From contig NC_056002.1 of NCBI RefSeq assembly GCF_018446385.1, positions 9,992,894-10,056,893 on the forward strand: a stretch of DNA of 64,000 bases, given 5' to 3'. The notes under the pieces are model-generated. The model saw nothing but the letters and a program-made list of their open reading frames with translations, did no database searches and was not told the origin of the DNA. The translations under genes were made by a program, and so were the position numbers. Position 1 is the stretch's first letter, and each line of letters opens with the position of its first letter. The DNA is from Zingiber officinale (taxonomy: Eukaryota; Streptophyta; Magnoliopsida; Zingiberales; Zingiberaceae). Positions 22,409-35,127 of the stretch are shown here, piece after piece.

Positions 22409-23503
22409 AATGACACGAGGACGCCCGGCTAGAAGGGCACTAGCTCTGAGCCCAGAAGAGGCGATTCGGTGCCTCACGGATCTTATAGCATTAGTGGCTC
22501 GGTTATGGCACGGCTGAGCAAAGAACAGAAATAGCCACCTTAAAGGCTAATCGTGAGTACCCCACAGTCACCCCGAACCGAATTTGACGACTCCGGTAGT
22601 CTTAGAGGTTCCACCACTCCAGCCTACAGCAGCTGAGCCAAGAAAGGAAGCCTATCGATCCAGTGGCGTGAGTCAAGCCGAGAACTTCTCGGGCACTAGT
22701 GAACCATGGGATGCACAAGCCTGGTTCAAAACCCTGGAGAGCACGATGGAGCTTCGGACTGGCCGAACACGAGAAGGTGAAGTGTGCCTCCTTCTGCCTG
22801 ACAGGAGACGCATGTGGGAAAGAATCGAACGAAGCGCCCAGTGAACCAGATGTCATGGGCTGACTTCGAGAAGGAATTCTTCGAGGAGTTCTTTCACATA
22901 CGGGTTACAAACCGCCACTATGACGAGTTCACTGAGTTTCGTCAGGGCAACCTTTCAGTTGAGGAAGCCGTGAAGAAATTCAACAGGTTGGCTCGTCTAT
23001 GCCCGGAGCTAGTTAGCACAGAGAAGGAACGAATCCGGTTGATGCTCAAGATGCTGAGGCCAGAGATAGCAGTGAACGTGGCTGGTGGCATACATAGGCC
23101 ACAAACCACAGAGGAGTTAGTGAGCAGTGCCTTGACCACAGAGCATTACCAGAACAGCATAAAGCAGCAGAAGCAAGTCTCCTCAGAGTCCAAAGGCCAA
23201 GGAAACTCTCACACTCAGAAACAGCAAGGCCACAGCTCTAACTGGAAAGGGAACTCCAACAGCAAGCGCAAATCAGGGAGTGACCCAAAAGGAGGACCAT
23301 CTAGCAAGCGACCCAGTTATCCAAAGTGTGCTACTTGTGGGAAATTCCACCCAGGGGTTTGTCGCAAGGGCACACGAGGATGCTTTGAATGTGGACAAGA
23401 AGGGCACATGGCCAAGCAGTGCCCGAACAAGACCGGTCTTCCTCAGCCACAGCAGATTCAGTATGTAGGCCAGCTCAGTTATATCAGATACGGGCCGCTC
23501 TAG
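22409..23503 (+). pseudogene. Chromovirus gag, frame broken
   Basis: Starts at the ATG at 22409 (MTRGRPARRALALSPEEA). A stop is met after about 35 codons; two further frames continue the protein (22584-22844, 22814-23503). The long part has the Ty3 gag core (SWADFEKEFFEEFF, EFRQGNLSVEEAVKKF) and a zinc knuckle of type CX2CX4HX4C (CFECGQEGHMAKQC) preceded by a CATCGKFHPGVC motif. The product coats the RNA in the particle. A gap near 22830 explains the frame change. Confidence 0.85.
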
Positions 23504-23547
23504 AAGGTCCACTTATCAGCCAGGGCAGATTAGAAGCCCCTCCAGCT

Positions 23548-26310
23548 ATGGCGAATGCGAGGATCTACTCACTCACCAGAGAGGACGTAGCCAATGCCTC
23601 GACAGTTGTCACAGGTCAGATTAGCATTTTTCAGTATAATGCTACTGTTCTATTTGATACTGGGGCAACCCATTCATATATAGCCCGGATGTTCTCCGAA
23701 AAATTAGAAATACCCTCAGAGGTACTCAGTGGTCAGTTTTTGACGGCACTACATTCAGGAGAGATCATGGCATCCATGCACTGGCTCAGAGCAGTGCCGG
23801 TCATTATAGCAGACAGAGAGCTCTTTTGTGATCTGATAGTGCTAAAGATGACCGACTATGACGTTATCTTTGGAATGGACTTTCTGATCAAGTACGGTGT
23901 TATCATAGAGTGCCGTAAACAGAAAGTCATCTTCCAACCTGAAGCGGCAGTGCAATTTGAATACAGCGGGGAACCAAAGAGAAAGGCCAAGAAGCTTCTC
24001 TCAGCTATGAAAGCACAGAAGCTACTGGATTCAGGATGTACAGGATTCCTAGCACACGTAGTCAACACCAGTCAGGACAAGAACCAACAGCTAGCAGAGG
24101 TTCGAGTCGTATGTGACTACCCAGCAGTCTTCCCTGAAGAGTTACCAGGCTTAGCACCAGACAGGGAGATTGACTTTGAGATAGAGTTCATTCCCGGTAC
24201 AAATCCTATCTCCAAAGCGCCTTATCGCATGGCTCCAGCAGAACTGAAGGAACTTCAGGAGCAACTACAGGAGCTGCTCGACAAGGGGTCACTCACCATG
24301 GGGAGCGCCTGTATTGTTCGTGAAGAAGAAGGATGGAAGCATGCGACTGTGCATAGACTACAGATCACTGAACCAAGTCACGATCAAGAACAGGTATCCC
24401 CTTCCCAGAATCGATGACCTGTTCGACCAGCTGAAGGGAGCAGCAGTGTTCTCTAAGATAGATCTCAGATCAGGTTATCATCAGGTGAAGGTTAAAGAAG
24501 GGGATATACCCAAGACAGCATTCAGAACTAGATACGGACACTACGAGTTCGTAGTCATGCCCTTTGGCGTGACCAATGCTCCAGCTACATTCATGGATCT
24601 CATGAACAGAGTATTCAGGGAGTATTTAGATAAGTTTGTTATTGTGTTTATCGATGACATTCTTATCTATTCAGGAACTCAGGAAGAACATTCAGAGCAC
24701 CTGAAACTAGTATTGCAGACCCTTCAGCAGAACCAGCTATACGCCAAGTTCACGAAATGTGAATTTTGGTTAGATCAGGTGTCCTTCCTGGGTCACATCA
24801 TCTCAAAGGATGGTATTATGGTAGATCCCAGCAAGATAGAAGCAGTAAGTAACTGGAAGAGACCTAAGAACGCCAGCGAAATCAGGAGCTTTCTGGGATT
24901 AGCAGGATATTACAGAAAGTTTGTAGAGGACTTCTCCAGGATAGCCTCCCCACTGACAGCTCTCACCAGAAAGAACAAGTAGTAATAAGAACGTAGAGCA
25001 GCTTTGGTTGGGAAAGAAGGGCGGGCTTTACACAGCAGCTTTGACATCTATAGTGATGCCTCTAAGCTGGGACTAGGAGCAGTGCTGATGCAAAACGGCA
25101 AGGTGATCGCCTATGCCTCCAGACAACTCAAGGATTATGAGAAGAATTATCCTACTCATGACCTTGAGCTTGCAGCAGTGGTGTTCGCTCTAAAAATTTG
25201 GAGACATTATTTGTATGGAGCTCAGTGCAGAGTGTATACAGATCATCAGAGTCTGAAGTACTTCTTCACTCAGAAGGATCTGAATATGCGACAGCGCAGA
25301 TGGTTAGAGCTGGTCAAAGACTACGATATAGACATCCTCTACCATCCAGGGAAAGCAAATAAGGTAGCAGATGCACTTAGCAGAAAGTCCAGTGCTACCT
25401 TATTATCTCTAGCAGCCATGTCACCAACCCTACAGAAGGAGATCGTAGATTTTGGTCTCGAACTCATCGTTGGACAGCTCTCTACTATGACCTTAGAGTC
25501 TACCTTGCTTGGTGATATTCAGTCAGCTCAGGAGCAGGATCCTGAAATTCAGAAAATCAAGCAAGGGCTAGCAGAATCAGAAAGTAGAGAGTCCGATAGG
25601 GGGTGTTGTATTTTGGTGAGAGACTCTGTTCCGGATCGGGAGGAACTACGGAGCAGATTTTAGATGAGGCTCACAGGACTCCTATGCGATGCATCCGAGT
25701 TCCACCAAAATGTATCAAGAAGAAACGTTTTGGTGGCCCGGGATGAAGCGAGATATCGCCAGATATGTTAGCATCTGCCTCACTGTCGAGGGTCAAGGCG
25801 AACATCACAGACCAGGAGGATATACAGATTCCAGAATAGAAGTGGGAGGATATCTCTATGGATTTCATAGTGGGACCGCCCGGAACCACGAATGATTTTG
25901 ACGCCATTTGGGTAATAGTCGACGGGTTGACTAAATCACCACTTTTAGCTATCAAGATATCCTACTCCATGGAGAAGCTAGCTCAGTTGTATCTCCAGGA
26001 GATCGTCAGACTTCATGGAGTCCCACGTACCATTATTTCGAGAGACAGATTTATATCACACTTCGGGAGTGTGTACAACAAGATTGGGCACGGTTAAAGT
26101 TCAAGACATTCCATCCAGACGGATGGTCGAGCAGCGAGTAAACCGGTACTCAAGATATGCTCCGAGCGTGTGCCCTAGATTTCAAGGAAGTTGGTGCAAA
26201 TATTCGAGCTTAGCAGAGCATACAACAACAACTATCGTGCCACTATCGGCATGGCACCTTACGAGGCTCTCTATGGGCGGAGGTGTAGATCTCAATCTGT
26301 TGGTATGAGA
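23548..26310 (+). pseudogene. Chromovirus pol: protease, RT, RNase H, integrase, with frame breaks
   Basis: Protease: VLFDTGATHSYIA at about 23647, with the DTG active site. Reverse transcriptase: [12 protein letters not shown] from about 24343, [15 protein letters not shown] and FIDDILIYS near 24648, keeping the paired aspartates. RNase [16 protein letters not shown] near 25045, [10 protein letters not shown] and [10 protein letters not shown]. Integrase: WWPGMKRDI near 25733, then MDFIVGPPGTTNDFDAIWV and RLHGVPRTII. The zinc-binding cysteine pair and parts of the catalytic core are damaged by gaps, and the frame changes near 24330, at the stop at 24980, and repeatedly after 25750. It cannot make a complete polyprotein. 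Confidence 0.87.
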
Positions 26311-26455
26311 GTGGTGAGCAGAAGGAACTAGAGCTTCAGACAGATCTAGTAGCAGATACCACAGCAGCTATACAGCAGATCCGCCAGAGGATAGAGACAG
26401 CTCGAGCCGCTAGAAAAGCTATGCTGATACCTTAGAGTTTTCAGTTGGGGATTCA

Positions 26456-26881
26456 GTGTTCCTCGGAGTAGCTCCCATGAAGGGAGTAATGCGTTTTGGG
26501 AAGAAGGGCAAGCTAAGTCCCAGATATGTGGGACCATACCTTATCAGCAGAAGAGTGGGCAAGGTAGCATATGAGCTAGAGCTACCCCAGGAAATGTCAG
26601 CTGTCCACAACGTATTTCATGTCTCTATGCTGAAGAAGCATACCCCAGATGCCACCCAGGTGATTGAGCCCCAGTCGGTACAGATCCGCGAAGACCTCAG
26701 CTATGATAGTCGGCCTATTCAGATAATAGACCGAGCAGTTAAGAAATTGCGGAACAAGGAAGTACCATTAGTCAAAGTCATTTGGCACAATCACACAGCA
26801 GAAGAGGCAACTTGGGAGGCGAAGCCACATGAGGTAGAAGTACCCAGAATTGTTCTAAGTTCGAGGACGAACTTTTTATAA
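26456..26881 (+). pseudogene. Chromovirus integrase C-terminus with chromodomain
   Basis: Open for 141 codons to the TAA just before the polypurine tract. Residues ~15-60 hold the GPY/F-like segment (KGKLSPRYVGPYLISRRVG) and VHNVFHVSMLKKH. Residues ~90-135 hold the chromodomain (RPIQIIDRAVKKLRNKEVPL, VKVIWHNHTAEEATWEAK). In chromoviruses this domain binds histone marks and steers insertion. It is open but detached from upstream pol by frame breaks. Confidence 0.85.
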
Positions 26882-26893
26882 GGTATGGGGGAT

Positions 26894-28941
26894 TGTAACG
26901 CCCGAAAATTCTCGAAACTGCATTATAAATATTCTACGATTTTTCTGGAATTTTTAGATATTTTTCCGAAATTTTCCGAGTAGCGGAAGCAGCAAATATA
27001 AATAGAACCGCAAAATAGCTTAGGCGGGAATCGAACCCGAGACCTATGGTTTAGGGATAATGTTAGTAACCGGTTGAACCCAGCAGGGCCGTGCTGAGAG
27101 AAAGGAGAATCAAATATATTTATAATTGAGTCGGGCCAAAATACCCACTTAATATAAATAGGAAAACATAAGTTGGTTTGGTTTATTTTGTGTTGGTTCG
27201 ACAACTTCTCCCGCACCCTAACCTCACCGACGCCACCTCTCCCTCTCCTCCCTCTATTGGCGCAAACCACAAGGAGACCTAGGGTTCTCTCCCTAGGGTT
27301 CCAAGGTCACTTTTCGGCGACGATTTCAGCACAAGGACGTTCCCCTCCGCGAGTAGAGCACGTGGACGCGAGCGAATCGTCGAGAAGTCGTCTCCACCGG
27401 AATTTCTAGCGATTAGATTTGTAAGAAATCTAGCACACAATGTAAGAAACCCCTCACCTACAGTATAATAGCTACCGTGTGATTTTTCTGTGCATTAGTT
27501 TAGTTATATGCGTATGTTTTCGACACATAGGGTGTATTTAACCCTCCTCGCAGGTTTAGGGATTTAGTGAGTACCTTTAGATGGGCCGGACACATCTTTT
27601 CTCCTTCAGTTGGAGGTTTAGATGCTGTTGGGTGCCTAAAGGTAGTCTCCCTAATAGGGAGGGGAGTTACAGCGCACTAGGTGTTCGATTAAATAACCAG
27701 CTTAGAAAAGAATGCAACTTAGGCATTTTTATTAGTACGGTTGAATGCATTAGAAGCATCTAAATTAGTAAATCAGTTTATTCTAGCTTATATGGGACTA
27801 CGGTCCAATGGGTGGGCTCCCACAGTCGCCTCTAGGTTCAGACAACCTAGCTCTAGGTTCAGATAACCTAGAAAGAGCAATTTAGAACAGTTTAGCTATA
27901 CTCAGTATTTTACTTTTCAGTTGGCACTGTACTGGATTAGATATCCATTGGGCTGAGCTCCCATAGTCGGTCCCTAGGTTTAGATAACCTAGTAGCTCTA
28001 CTAAATTCGGGACTTGCAACCCCGGGTCTAGTTAGAGATGCGCGCATAGCACGTACAGTTGCTGGGCCCCTCAGCAGCATGTTTAGTATTTTCACTTATT
28101 ATATGTATACGGTTTTCAACCTTTCACAAATTAGTTCGTGAATTCAGTACAGTTCTAGCAGTAGCTCAGTTCTTAGTATCAGCTTAGTTTTTCCCTGTGA
28201 ATATGCATGATGACTTTATGTTCAGCTTTAGATATGTCATGATTGTATGCTTATATGCCATGCCATGCTTAGTTTATTCAGTATATCCAGCATATGTTTT
28301 AAACAGCATGATTTAAAATCATATTTGCATCGTTGCATGTTTTGTGAGGTAGATGGTTTCTTACTAAGCTTTTTAGCTTATAGATACTACTTTTCTTATA
28401 CTGCAGATAAAGGTAAAGGAAAAGTGGATCAGTAGCGGAGGCTGGAGGGCAATGCTATCAAGATGTGTGTGGGCAGGAGTTGGAATAAAGATCTTTGGGA
28501 TCTAAACAGTTTTACTTCAGTATTAGCACTTTGCGTTTTTAGTTTTCATTATTCAGTTTTGATTGTTAAGTGTTATGAGATAGTAAACCATGCACTATGT
28601 AGTATGTCAGGTTTAGAATGTTAGTAGTTTTATATTAGTGTGATTTGCATTGGTTTAGAGTTGTTGTGTGAGGTTTTGGCACGCCAAAGTGCTGAAATCA
28701 GATTCCCGGGCGAAATCAGAACTCTGATCGGTCTCCAGACCGATCAGGGCCTGAGCAGTGCCACTGGATCGGTCAGCTACAGTATGCTACTGTATCCTCC
28801 TGGATCGGTCAGGCGACCGACCCAGCACGATACAGTAGCGTTCCAGGAGAGTTTCAGGTGCCTGGATCGGTCAGCCGACCGATCCAGACATACCTGGATC
28901 GGTCTGCCGACCGATCCAGCCACACCTGGATCGGTCTGCCG
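26894..28941 (+). repeat. 3' LTR of the chromovirus, truncated
   Basis: Starts TGTAACGCCC right after a purine-rich AAGGTATGGGGGA. It matches the 5' LTR closely until about 28680, then in the palindromic block (28726-28941) with more complete units. Similarity stops at about 28941 inside a palindrome. Confidence 0.88.
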
Positions 28942-29160
28942 GTGATTGACTTGAGTGTCAGAGGACTATCGTCGAGGAACCCCTTCCTGACTTGGCACCG
29001 ACGCTGCTGTGATTGCAGGTTTCACTGACGAGAAGTCCACCAACGGTCAACAGAAGTATCACGTCCCCAGCATCCATCGCTTCGACTCTCGGATATGATC
29101 AACTATGATCAACAATAAAACCATTTGAGGGACGGTCATTCCAAGACTAGTCAACGAGGT
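28942..29160. other. Fragment of another LTR-like sequence
   Basis: GTGATTGACTTGAGTGTCAG and the GC-rich text after it resemble LTR 3' ends of plant Ty3 elements in style and contain no host gene. Its abrupt fusion to the truncated chromovirus LTR suggests a deletion or recombination join. No target duplication found. Confidence 0.4.
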
Positions 29161-29557
29161 TAGCTAAATTTTTAAATAATTAGTTGATTATAAATTAACC
29201 CCAGGGCTAATCTCATAAGAAACTTAAATCTACAACCAATAAATAATTCACATGATGCATAACCTGCCGATGCATCTATTAAATTTATTGAACCGTGTTT
29301 TATTTCGAACAACAAACACAATAAAACTGGAAGACAATGTATTTTTTTCAGCAAGCAATTCTGAAATCCTCAATAGCGCCTGTGATTACATCATCACGTA
29401 TCTCATCACACCTGTATTTCCAACTTCTCAAGCTCTACAGGAAGAGAAATGAGCAAGCAAAGTTCTACTCCACTAGCATATAATTGCCATTTTGTGTTAT
29501 CTTCTCGTCTTTGATGAGATAACCGTAGTAGTAAACTTCCTGAATCTAACACAGGAT
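29161..29557. other. 3' flank of the next gene
   Basis: AT-rich; contains the probable 3' untranslated region of the minus-strand gene that ends at 29558. Nothing else seen. Confidence 0.45.
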
Positions 29558-30412
29558 TCACTCAACGAATTCTTTTGATGTTTCCTTGGATTTGCTCTTC
29601 TTTGTGAAGAAGAAAGCATAGCAGCCGCTCATCATTTTCCTGCAAACTCAAAATAATACGTTAAAGCTCAGTGATTATATGTTAATGAGAGTAAGAAGAG
29701 CATATCTTGATATTTTTGTCTGAAGAATTTACCTTCTACTGCTTCTACTTGTGCTTCTGCTACTTGTTTCAGAGCTGCTTTTGCTGCTGCTTTTCTCCTG
29801 GTCACCAAACTCATTTTCCTCTGACTTTGGCGACACTTTTGCCGAAGAATTAGACCTTGACCTCTTCATCTTCCCTCCGCCCAAAACTGGCACAAACGTT
29901 TTGAGGAACAACCCATTCATGGTATCATTTCTCGGAAGCCTTCTTGTTCCCTTGCTTTTATTTGTGGCCTTGTCTGCCTTATTATTGGTCCCTTCCTGTC
30001 TCCTTTGTGCAGCTTCCTCCACCTTCTTCACTAGCCGGGGAGTCTCCACCATGTCTCTAAATGATAGTTCATAAGCAGACTCCGGCATGCCTCTCACCAA
30101 ATCCATCATCTCCTGCCTGTACCTGGCAATCTCCTGAGCTCGCAAAGTCGAATAGTACTGCATCGGAGTGCTGCCGGCTGATGAAAAGCCTTTGTTCTTC
30201 CACAACAGATTCGAGGAAGTGCTGAAATCATCCTTGTGCTCGCCCTTTCCTTGTTTATAATAACCGTAATCGAGCGATGCTCTTCGAATCAATGTGACAA
30301 TCTTGTGATCGTCTTCTCTGCCGGACTCAAAGGCATCCTTTGTCGCACTTTGATAATCTTCAACTCTTGGATTTGCAAAACTAAACTGGTTTTGGTTGGA
30401 AACGTCTATCAT
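29558..30412 (-). CDS. Plant protein of unknown function with ELSFRDMVE motif, two exons
   Basis: Exon 1 is 29733-30412, starting MIDVSNQNQFSFANPRVEDY; exon 2 is 29558-29639, ending CYAFFFTKKSKSK...EFVE. Donor GTAAAT after 29733 and acceptor TTTGCAG before 29639 give a phase-consistent join and about 253 residues. An ATG 66 nt further upstream is in frame, but that extension (HFHSPQFSPCHFIHLS) looks like leader. Features: TLIRRASLDYGYY near residue 40, MQYYSTLRAQEIARYRQEMM near 83, YELSFRDMVETPRLVKKVEE near 115, a basic middle, and a serine-rich tail. There is no membrane segment or enzyme motif. It resembles small plant proteins with a conserved ELSxxDxVE box; function unknown. Without splicing, the frame stops right after the donor, so the spliced form is preferred. 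Confidence 0.78.
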
Positions 30413-32084
30413 GGTGGAGAGATGGATGAAATGGCAGGGGGAGAATTGGGGAGAGTGGAAATGGCCAAGACAATTCAAGTGCTTCTAATTTCAACACGCG
30501 GAGGTCTGGCTTTAATGGAGTCATTGGCTGTCCATTTCCTTCTCTCTGACGTGCACTTCGCGTTTGTGATTTGGCGAGCTAGGTGGATGGGTAAAGTCAT
30601 GGTTTCTAGATGGTGTTAACGTAAGTGTAGTTTTAACAATAGTGATGCATGGTTAAATACAGCTCATCAACGTGTAGTTGTTCTTAATTTTAATCGAAAT
30701 TAATTGTTTTTAATTCCTCACAAAAACTGTCTTATAAATACTGGGAATTTGCGGTTACCGAGTCTGCCCGCAACATGTTTGTTGATTCAAACTTGATTCA
30801 ACTCTGACAACAAAATATAAATATGATGCAAGCAGAGTCGTATCAGTTGCCAATTTGTTAAGGCACTGTATTTGCTTCAGCCATTCAGCCAACAAAGTCA
30901 TTGCCTCTAGATTCGGCCATAAATGAATCAGAACAAAGTCACAAAGACTCACACCACCTTCCAATACTGCAATGTGTTCAATTTAACAAACTATTGAATG
31001 CTTAAGAATATTACGTTGAATATGTGAATAGAATAACGACGTGGAGATGAAGAGATTTTATGAGATTTTAGTCTCATATTAAAGTCTCTTGGCTTATTGT
31101 TAGTTTAAATTATGACATATGTATTGATATTATAAATATATGCATAAGAAGAAATTCTCTCATGCATGGATATGCAGGGATGGATGCAAATCCAAAGCCT
31201 AGATTGTACTGAACCAAGGTTGACCTCGTGCGAGCACGCCCTACGTACGTCGAATGTCGGACCAATCCATTTTGCCACATGAATATCCTTTTGCTACTTA
31301 CTCAAGAGTATAACGGAAGCATTAATATGAAATTATGACGATTCCGTAACATCTCGACATTAATATAATGACGACATTAAACTCATTAATGATAATTTTG
31401 TAAAGTCTAATGGTAACATTAAACCCATTAATAATGATTCCGTAACATCTCCAGATTAATGAAGACATTAAATTCATTAATGATGACATTATACCCAGTA
31501 TTAAATGACCATAATATGGTCATTTATTACAAAGAATGTGAGAGATCTTGAGCAAAGTGAGTAGCATAAGGGAAGCGAAAACGAAAGCAAAAGTAAAAGA
31601 ATTCCTCCACCTCCGTTTCCCGATTCTTTTCTTTCAGTCGTGCATCCGCTCGGCTGAACTACTCGTGATAGCACTCAAGTGCATTCTCAATTCGCCACGT
31701 ACAACCAGTGCTTGGTTGTGTGCATGATTCTGCTGTTGTATCTTGGAAACAGACAACCCAAGAGAATCTCGAAACACAGTCGGAGGTGGGGCGAATCTGT
31801 TTCAAGGAAACTGCGTTGAGCGCAGACCTCGACATCTTGCTCGAAGAATTTCTTTTCCAATTCTGCTACGCACAACATCAACTCCACAACTCGGACCACC
31901 GGAAGTTTGGCAAAACCAGTCCCGCTGGTAGCCTAAGATTATCAGCTCAGGTCATCTTGACAATAAGTTGAATTTAATTTGATGTATTTAAATTCGACTA
32001 ATTCCCCAATATCTCCAACAATAGATTGTCCAACATATTAATCTTTGCATTCATTGATGCATGCATTAATGTTGTGTTTGTCTT
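30413..32084. other. Intergenic region with possible old LTR remnants
   Basis: First 200 bp are the likely promoter side of the minus-strand gene. From about 31060 the text is LTR-like (a TGAGA...TCTCA start, ATTAATGA-type imperfect repeats at 31368-31490, a CT-rich stretch and AACAGACAACCC-style text to about 31960), but ends and duplications could not be set. No gene found. Confidence 0.4.
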
Positions 32085-33029
32085 TGATGCGGTCTGAAAA
32101 TCAGAGAAAATGACGTGTTAATTAGATGGCTCTGAGGTTGCCTGTAAAAAGACTCCCAGCAAGAAAGACTTGGTCCCGCGAGTACACCTGTGTGTCAAGA
32201 AGAAAAGTGGAGGGAAGAAAACGTCAGCAACCAGGCCGGGGAGAGGTCTCTAACACAGACACTCCGACGCTCAAGTCAGGCAAGTGATCGGAGAAAATAA
32301 AATGTGATGAACCATAGAAATGAATAGTGAGTTCTAAGTGAATAATGATGCCTCATGTACTTGTGTCTTTAGGAGGAGACTCCTTATATAATGTTAATTT
32401 TTCTCTATACATAAATATCGATGCATTTCTGAGAAAGAATCGACCATTTTGACATTCTAACAATTTCCCCCAAAATAACACCACTGTTTCTATGTTTTGT
32501 AGGGTAGAAGCTTTCGTCACACGAATTGCCTAGGGAATATTCTCTGACAACGGTTACACAAAACTCTAAAAAAATGAATTTTAGGTCATTGGACTGACGG
32601 ACCATTAATACGCGGTGATGGTAGGCCAACCGAGTCTCCTATAATGTCCGGTCGGACCTCGCTCTTGAGTAGGATCGGGGTTGGCTAGGGAATGATGACC
32701 ATTTTGAGGACTCGACTTCCGCTTGGACAAGACATCCACTCGAACAAGGCATTCGCTTAGACAAAGTGTACGATCAAGCTAAGAGGACTCGGCTCAGAAT
32801 TCGATCAGACAAGAGATATGATAGAGCTGAGAGGACTCGGCTCCGGAATTAGTCGAGCCGAGAGGATTCGGAATCCGATCGACAGGAGCTCCAATCGACT
32901 GGACCATCCTACAGATTTGTATGATCGTGCCAGCCCTAAATGTTGATCTCTCATTGACTTTGACCATCATATCAACCGACTTTCTTAATCTTAACCAACT
33001 TCGAGGATCTTATCTTATTTGTTGTATCA
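32085..33029. mobile_element. Solo LTR, TGAT...ATCA type
   Basis: 945 bp from TGATGCGGTCTG to TTGTATCA with a perfect 5-bp duplication GTCTT at 32080-32084 and 33030-33034. It contains TATATAA near 32384 and a CCGACGCTCAAGTCAG phrase shared in style with the Tat LTRs at 50405 and 62620. Only one LTR is present and no coding region, hence a solo LTR. The orientation is not certain. Confidence 0.82.
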
Positions 33030-33752
33030 GTCTTAAAGGACATATCAGGGAAATCAAGGATGAAATTGAATGAGAATTAAGAGAATTTTCTTCGTTTACG
33101 TATTTTATCTTTGATGATCATTCATCCCTCCTCTCATTGGCGGAGGCAGGGGGGCGCGAAGGGGTGCGGAAGCACCCCCTTGCTTCTGGAGAAAAAAAAA
33201 ATTAATTATGATTAAAAAATTAAGGGCATAATTATAATTGTTTAAAACTATTGGACTTTTTCATAAAAGTGCCATTAAAAACACCTTTTCCCCATTTTCT
33301 TGTTTCGATCCTTTTTCTGCCACAGCAAAGCTTCGTTTTCTTTTTTAGCCACCAAACCCTTTTTTTCCAAGCCAATCCTTTATAGTTTATTCTTTAAACC
33401 AAAAACTTTAATCGCATTAAGAGATCTCATTATTTCCCCCTCTCCAGTCTCCTCAAACTGTTGCCCTCATCTTTGTCGTCTCTTCACTTCGTCGACGCCT
33501 CACGCTAGTGACGCTACTACTGCTCACGATTATCCTTTTCCGTCGACGTTGCTGCTAGCCTGCCACTATCAACGCCGCTGCCATTGTGCTCTGCTGGTGA
33601 TTCTCCACAACAAGCAAAATCTCTTTAATTTTAGGTGAATCTTGTTCCTTATTTCATCTAATTTCTAATTTCATGATTTATACTTGGTAGTACATTAATT
33701 GTTATGTTGATTGCATAAATTAATAATTTTGAGAAATTGACATAGGTTATAT

Positions 33753-35127
33753 ATGGAGAAATTTTTAAAACGAAGTATTGAGTCTTCTAAGAATTCTATG
33801 GAAGAAAATAGTAAGAAAAAATATTCTCATGTTGAATTCAACCCGGATGATGTTGTTAGTGACCCAGGGCTACGCAAACCAATTAATGAATTTGATATTT
33901 CTATTAGAGATCAAATTCGAAGAGAATATTTGATTAGAGGACCTTGTCAACCATTTGGTCATAGTTATCCCTAAAGACAATTTGGTAAAAAGCATAGAAG
34001 TTTCCAAGTTGCTTGGTTTAAAAAATTTTCATGGTTAGAGTACAACATATCAAAAGATGCAACTTTTTATTTTTGGTGTTATCTCTTTAAAAATTCTCAT
34101 AGAGGATGTCGAGTTGGAGATGAGGTATTTACTAATTCAGGGATGACAAATTGGAGAAAAGCAATGGAAGTATTTAATACGCATGTTGATGGTGTAGCTA
34201 GTGCTCACAATGATGCGAGAACACAACTTGAGGCTTTTAAAAATCAACGACAAAGTGTGTCACATTTGCTACAAGCACAGGGGCGTGAAATGGAGGTTGC
34301 ATATCGCACTTGATTAACGACAACTTTAGATGTTACACGCTTTCTTTTGAAACAAGGTTTGCCTTTCCGTGGACATGATGAGTGATTGAATTTCTCAAAT
34401 AAAGGTAACTTTCTTGAATTGATTGAGTGGTATACCCAAAGAAATGATGAGGTTGCCAAGACCATGAATGAAAATGCCCCTGGAAACAATCAAATGAAGT
34501 CTCCAACAGTTCAAAAGGATTTAACATGGGCTTGTGCTGCTGAAGTCACAAATGTCATTCTTAATGATATAAAAGATAATATATTTTCTCTTATGGTTGA
34601 TGAGTGTCGAGATATTTCAGTCAAAGAACAAATGGGAGTTGTTTTAAGATACGTGAACAAACATGGATGTGTTATTGAAAGATTTCTTGCTATTGTACAT
34701 GTGTCTGACACTTCTGTTATTTCTTTAAAGAAGGCTATTGATGAATTGTTTGCAAAACATAAGTTGTCATTATCAAGATTGAGAGGTCAAGGATACGATG
34801 GAGCTTCAAATATGCGAGGTGAGTATAATGGATTGAAGGCTCTTATATTGAAGGAAAATTCATCTACAAGGTATGCCCATTGTTTTGCTCACCAACTTCA
34901 ACTAGTTGTTGTTGCAGTTGTTAAAAACAATCGAATTGTGAGTGATTTCTTCCAATATGTTACTATGATTGTGAATATTACTGGTGCTTCATGCAAAAGA
35001 AAAGATAAGTTTAGACAACTTGAACATGATAGACTTGTAGAATGTTTGGAGAAAAGAGATATTATTAGTGGCAAAGGAAAAAATCAGGAAATCAGTTTAA
35101 AACGACCAGGGGATACTCGTTGGGGTT
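33753..35127 (+). pseudogene. hAT transposase (ZMYM1/TTF-type, DUF4371), N-terminal part
   Basis: One continuous frame from the ATG at 33753, broken only by three stops: TAA 33972, TGA 34311 and TGA 34383. The N-terminus is basic and serine-rich. A zinc-finger-like region follows in NISKDATFYFWCYLF, and the DUF4371-type core is ADL-like: FSLMVDECRDISVKEQMGVV, LRGQGYDGASNMRGEYNG, and YAHCFAHQLQLV, including the acidic residue of the DE(C) box. The frame continues at 42288 with no base gained or lost other than the target duplication. It would cut and paste the hAT element and related MITEs. Each stop is one C-to-T change from a sense codon. Inactive in its present form. Confidence 0.87.

Larger units (their letters stand above)
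19890..28941 (+). mobile_element. Ty3 chromovirus (Tekay/Del-like) with truncated 3' LTR
   Basis: Long near-identical direct repeats start TGTAACGCCCGAAAA at 19890 and 26894. Between them are a PBS, gag with a zinc knuckle, protease, RT, RNase H, integrase and a C-terminal chromodomain, the Ty3 order. The chromodomain places it among chromoviruses, which target heterochromatin; LTR length over 2 kb suggests Tekay/Del. The 3' LTR stops at about 28941, about 250 bp short of the full 5' LTR, and unrelated LTR-like DNA follows. There is therefore no readable target duplication. Coding frames have several breaks. Confidence 0.9.

Noticed and set aside
29751-30074. Leucine-rich plus-strand frame resembling a membrane protein
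   Set aside because: Antisense shadow of the serine/lysine-rich exon of the 29558-30412 gene.
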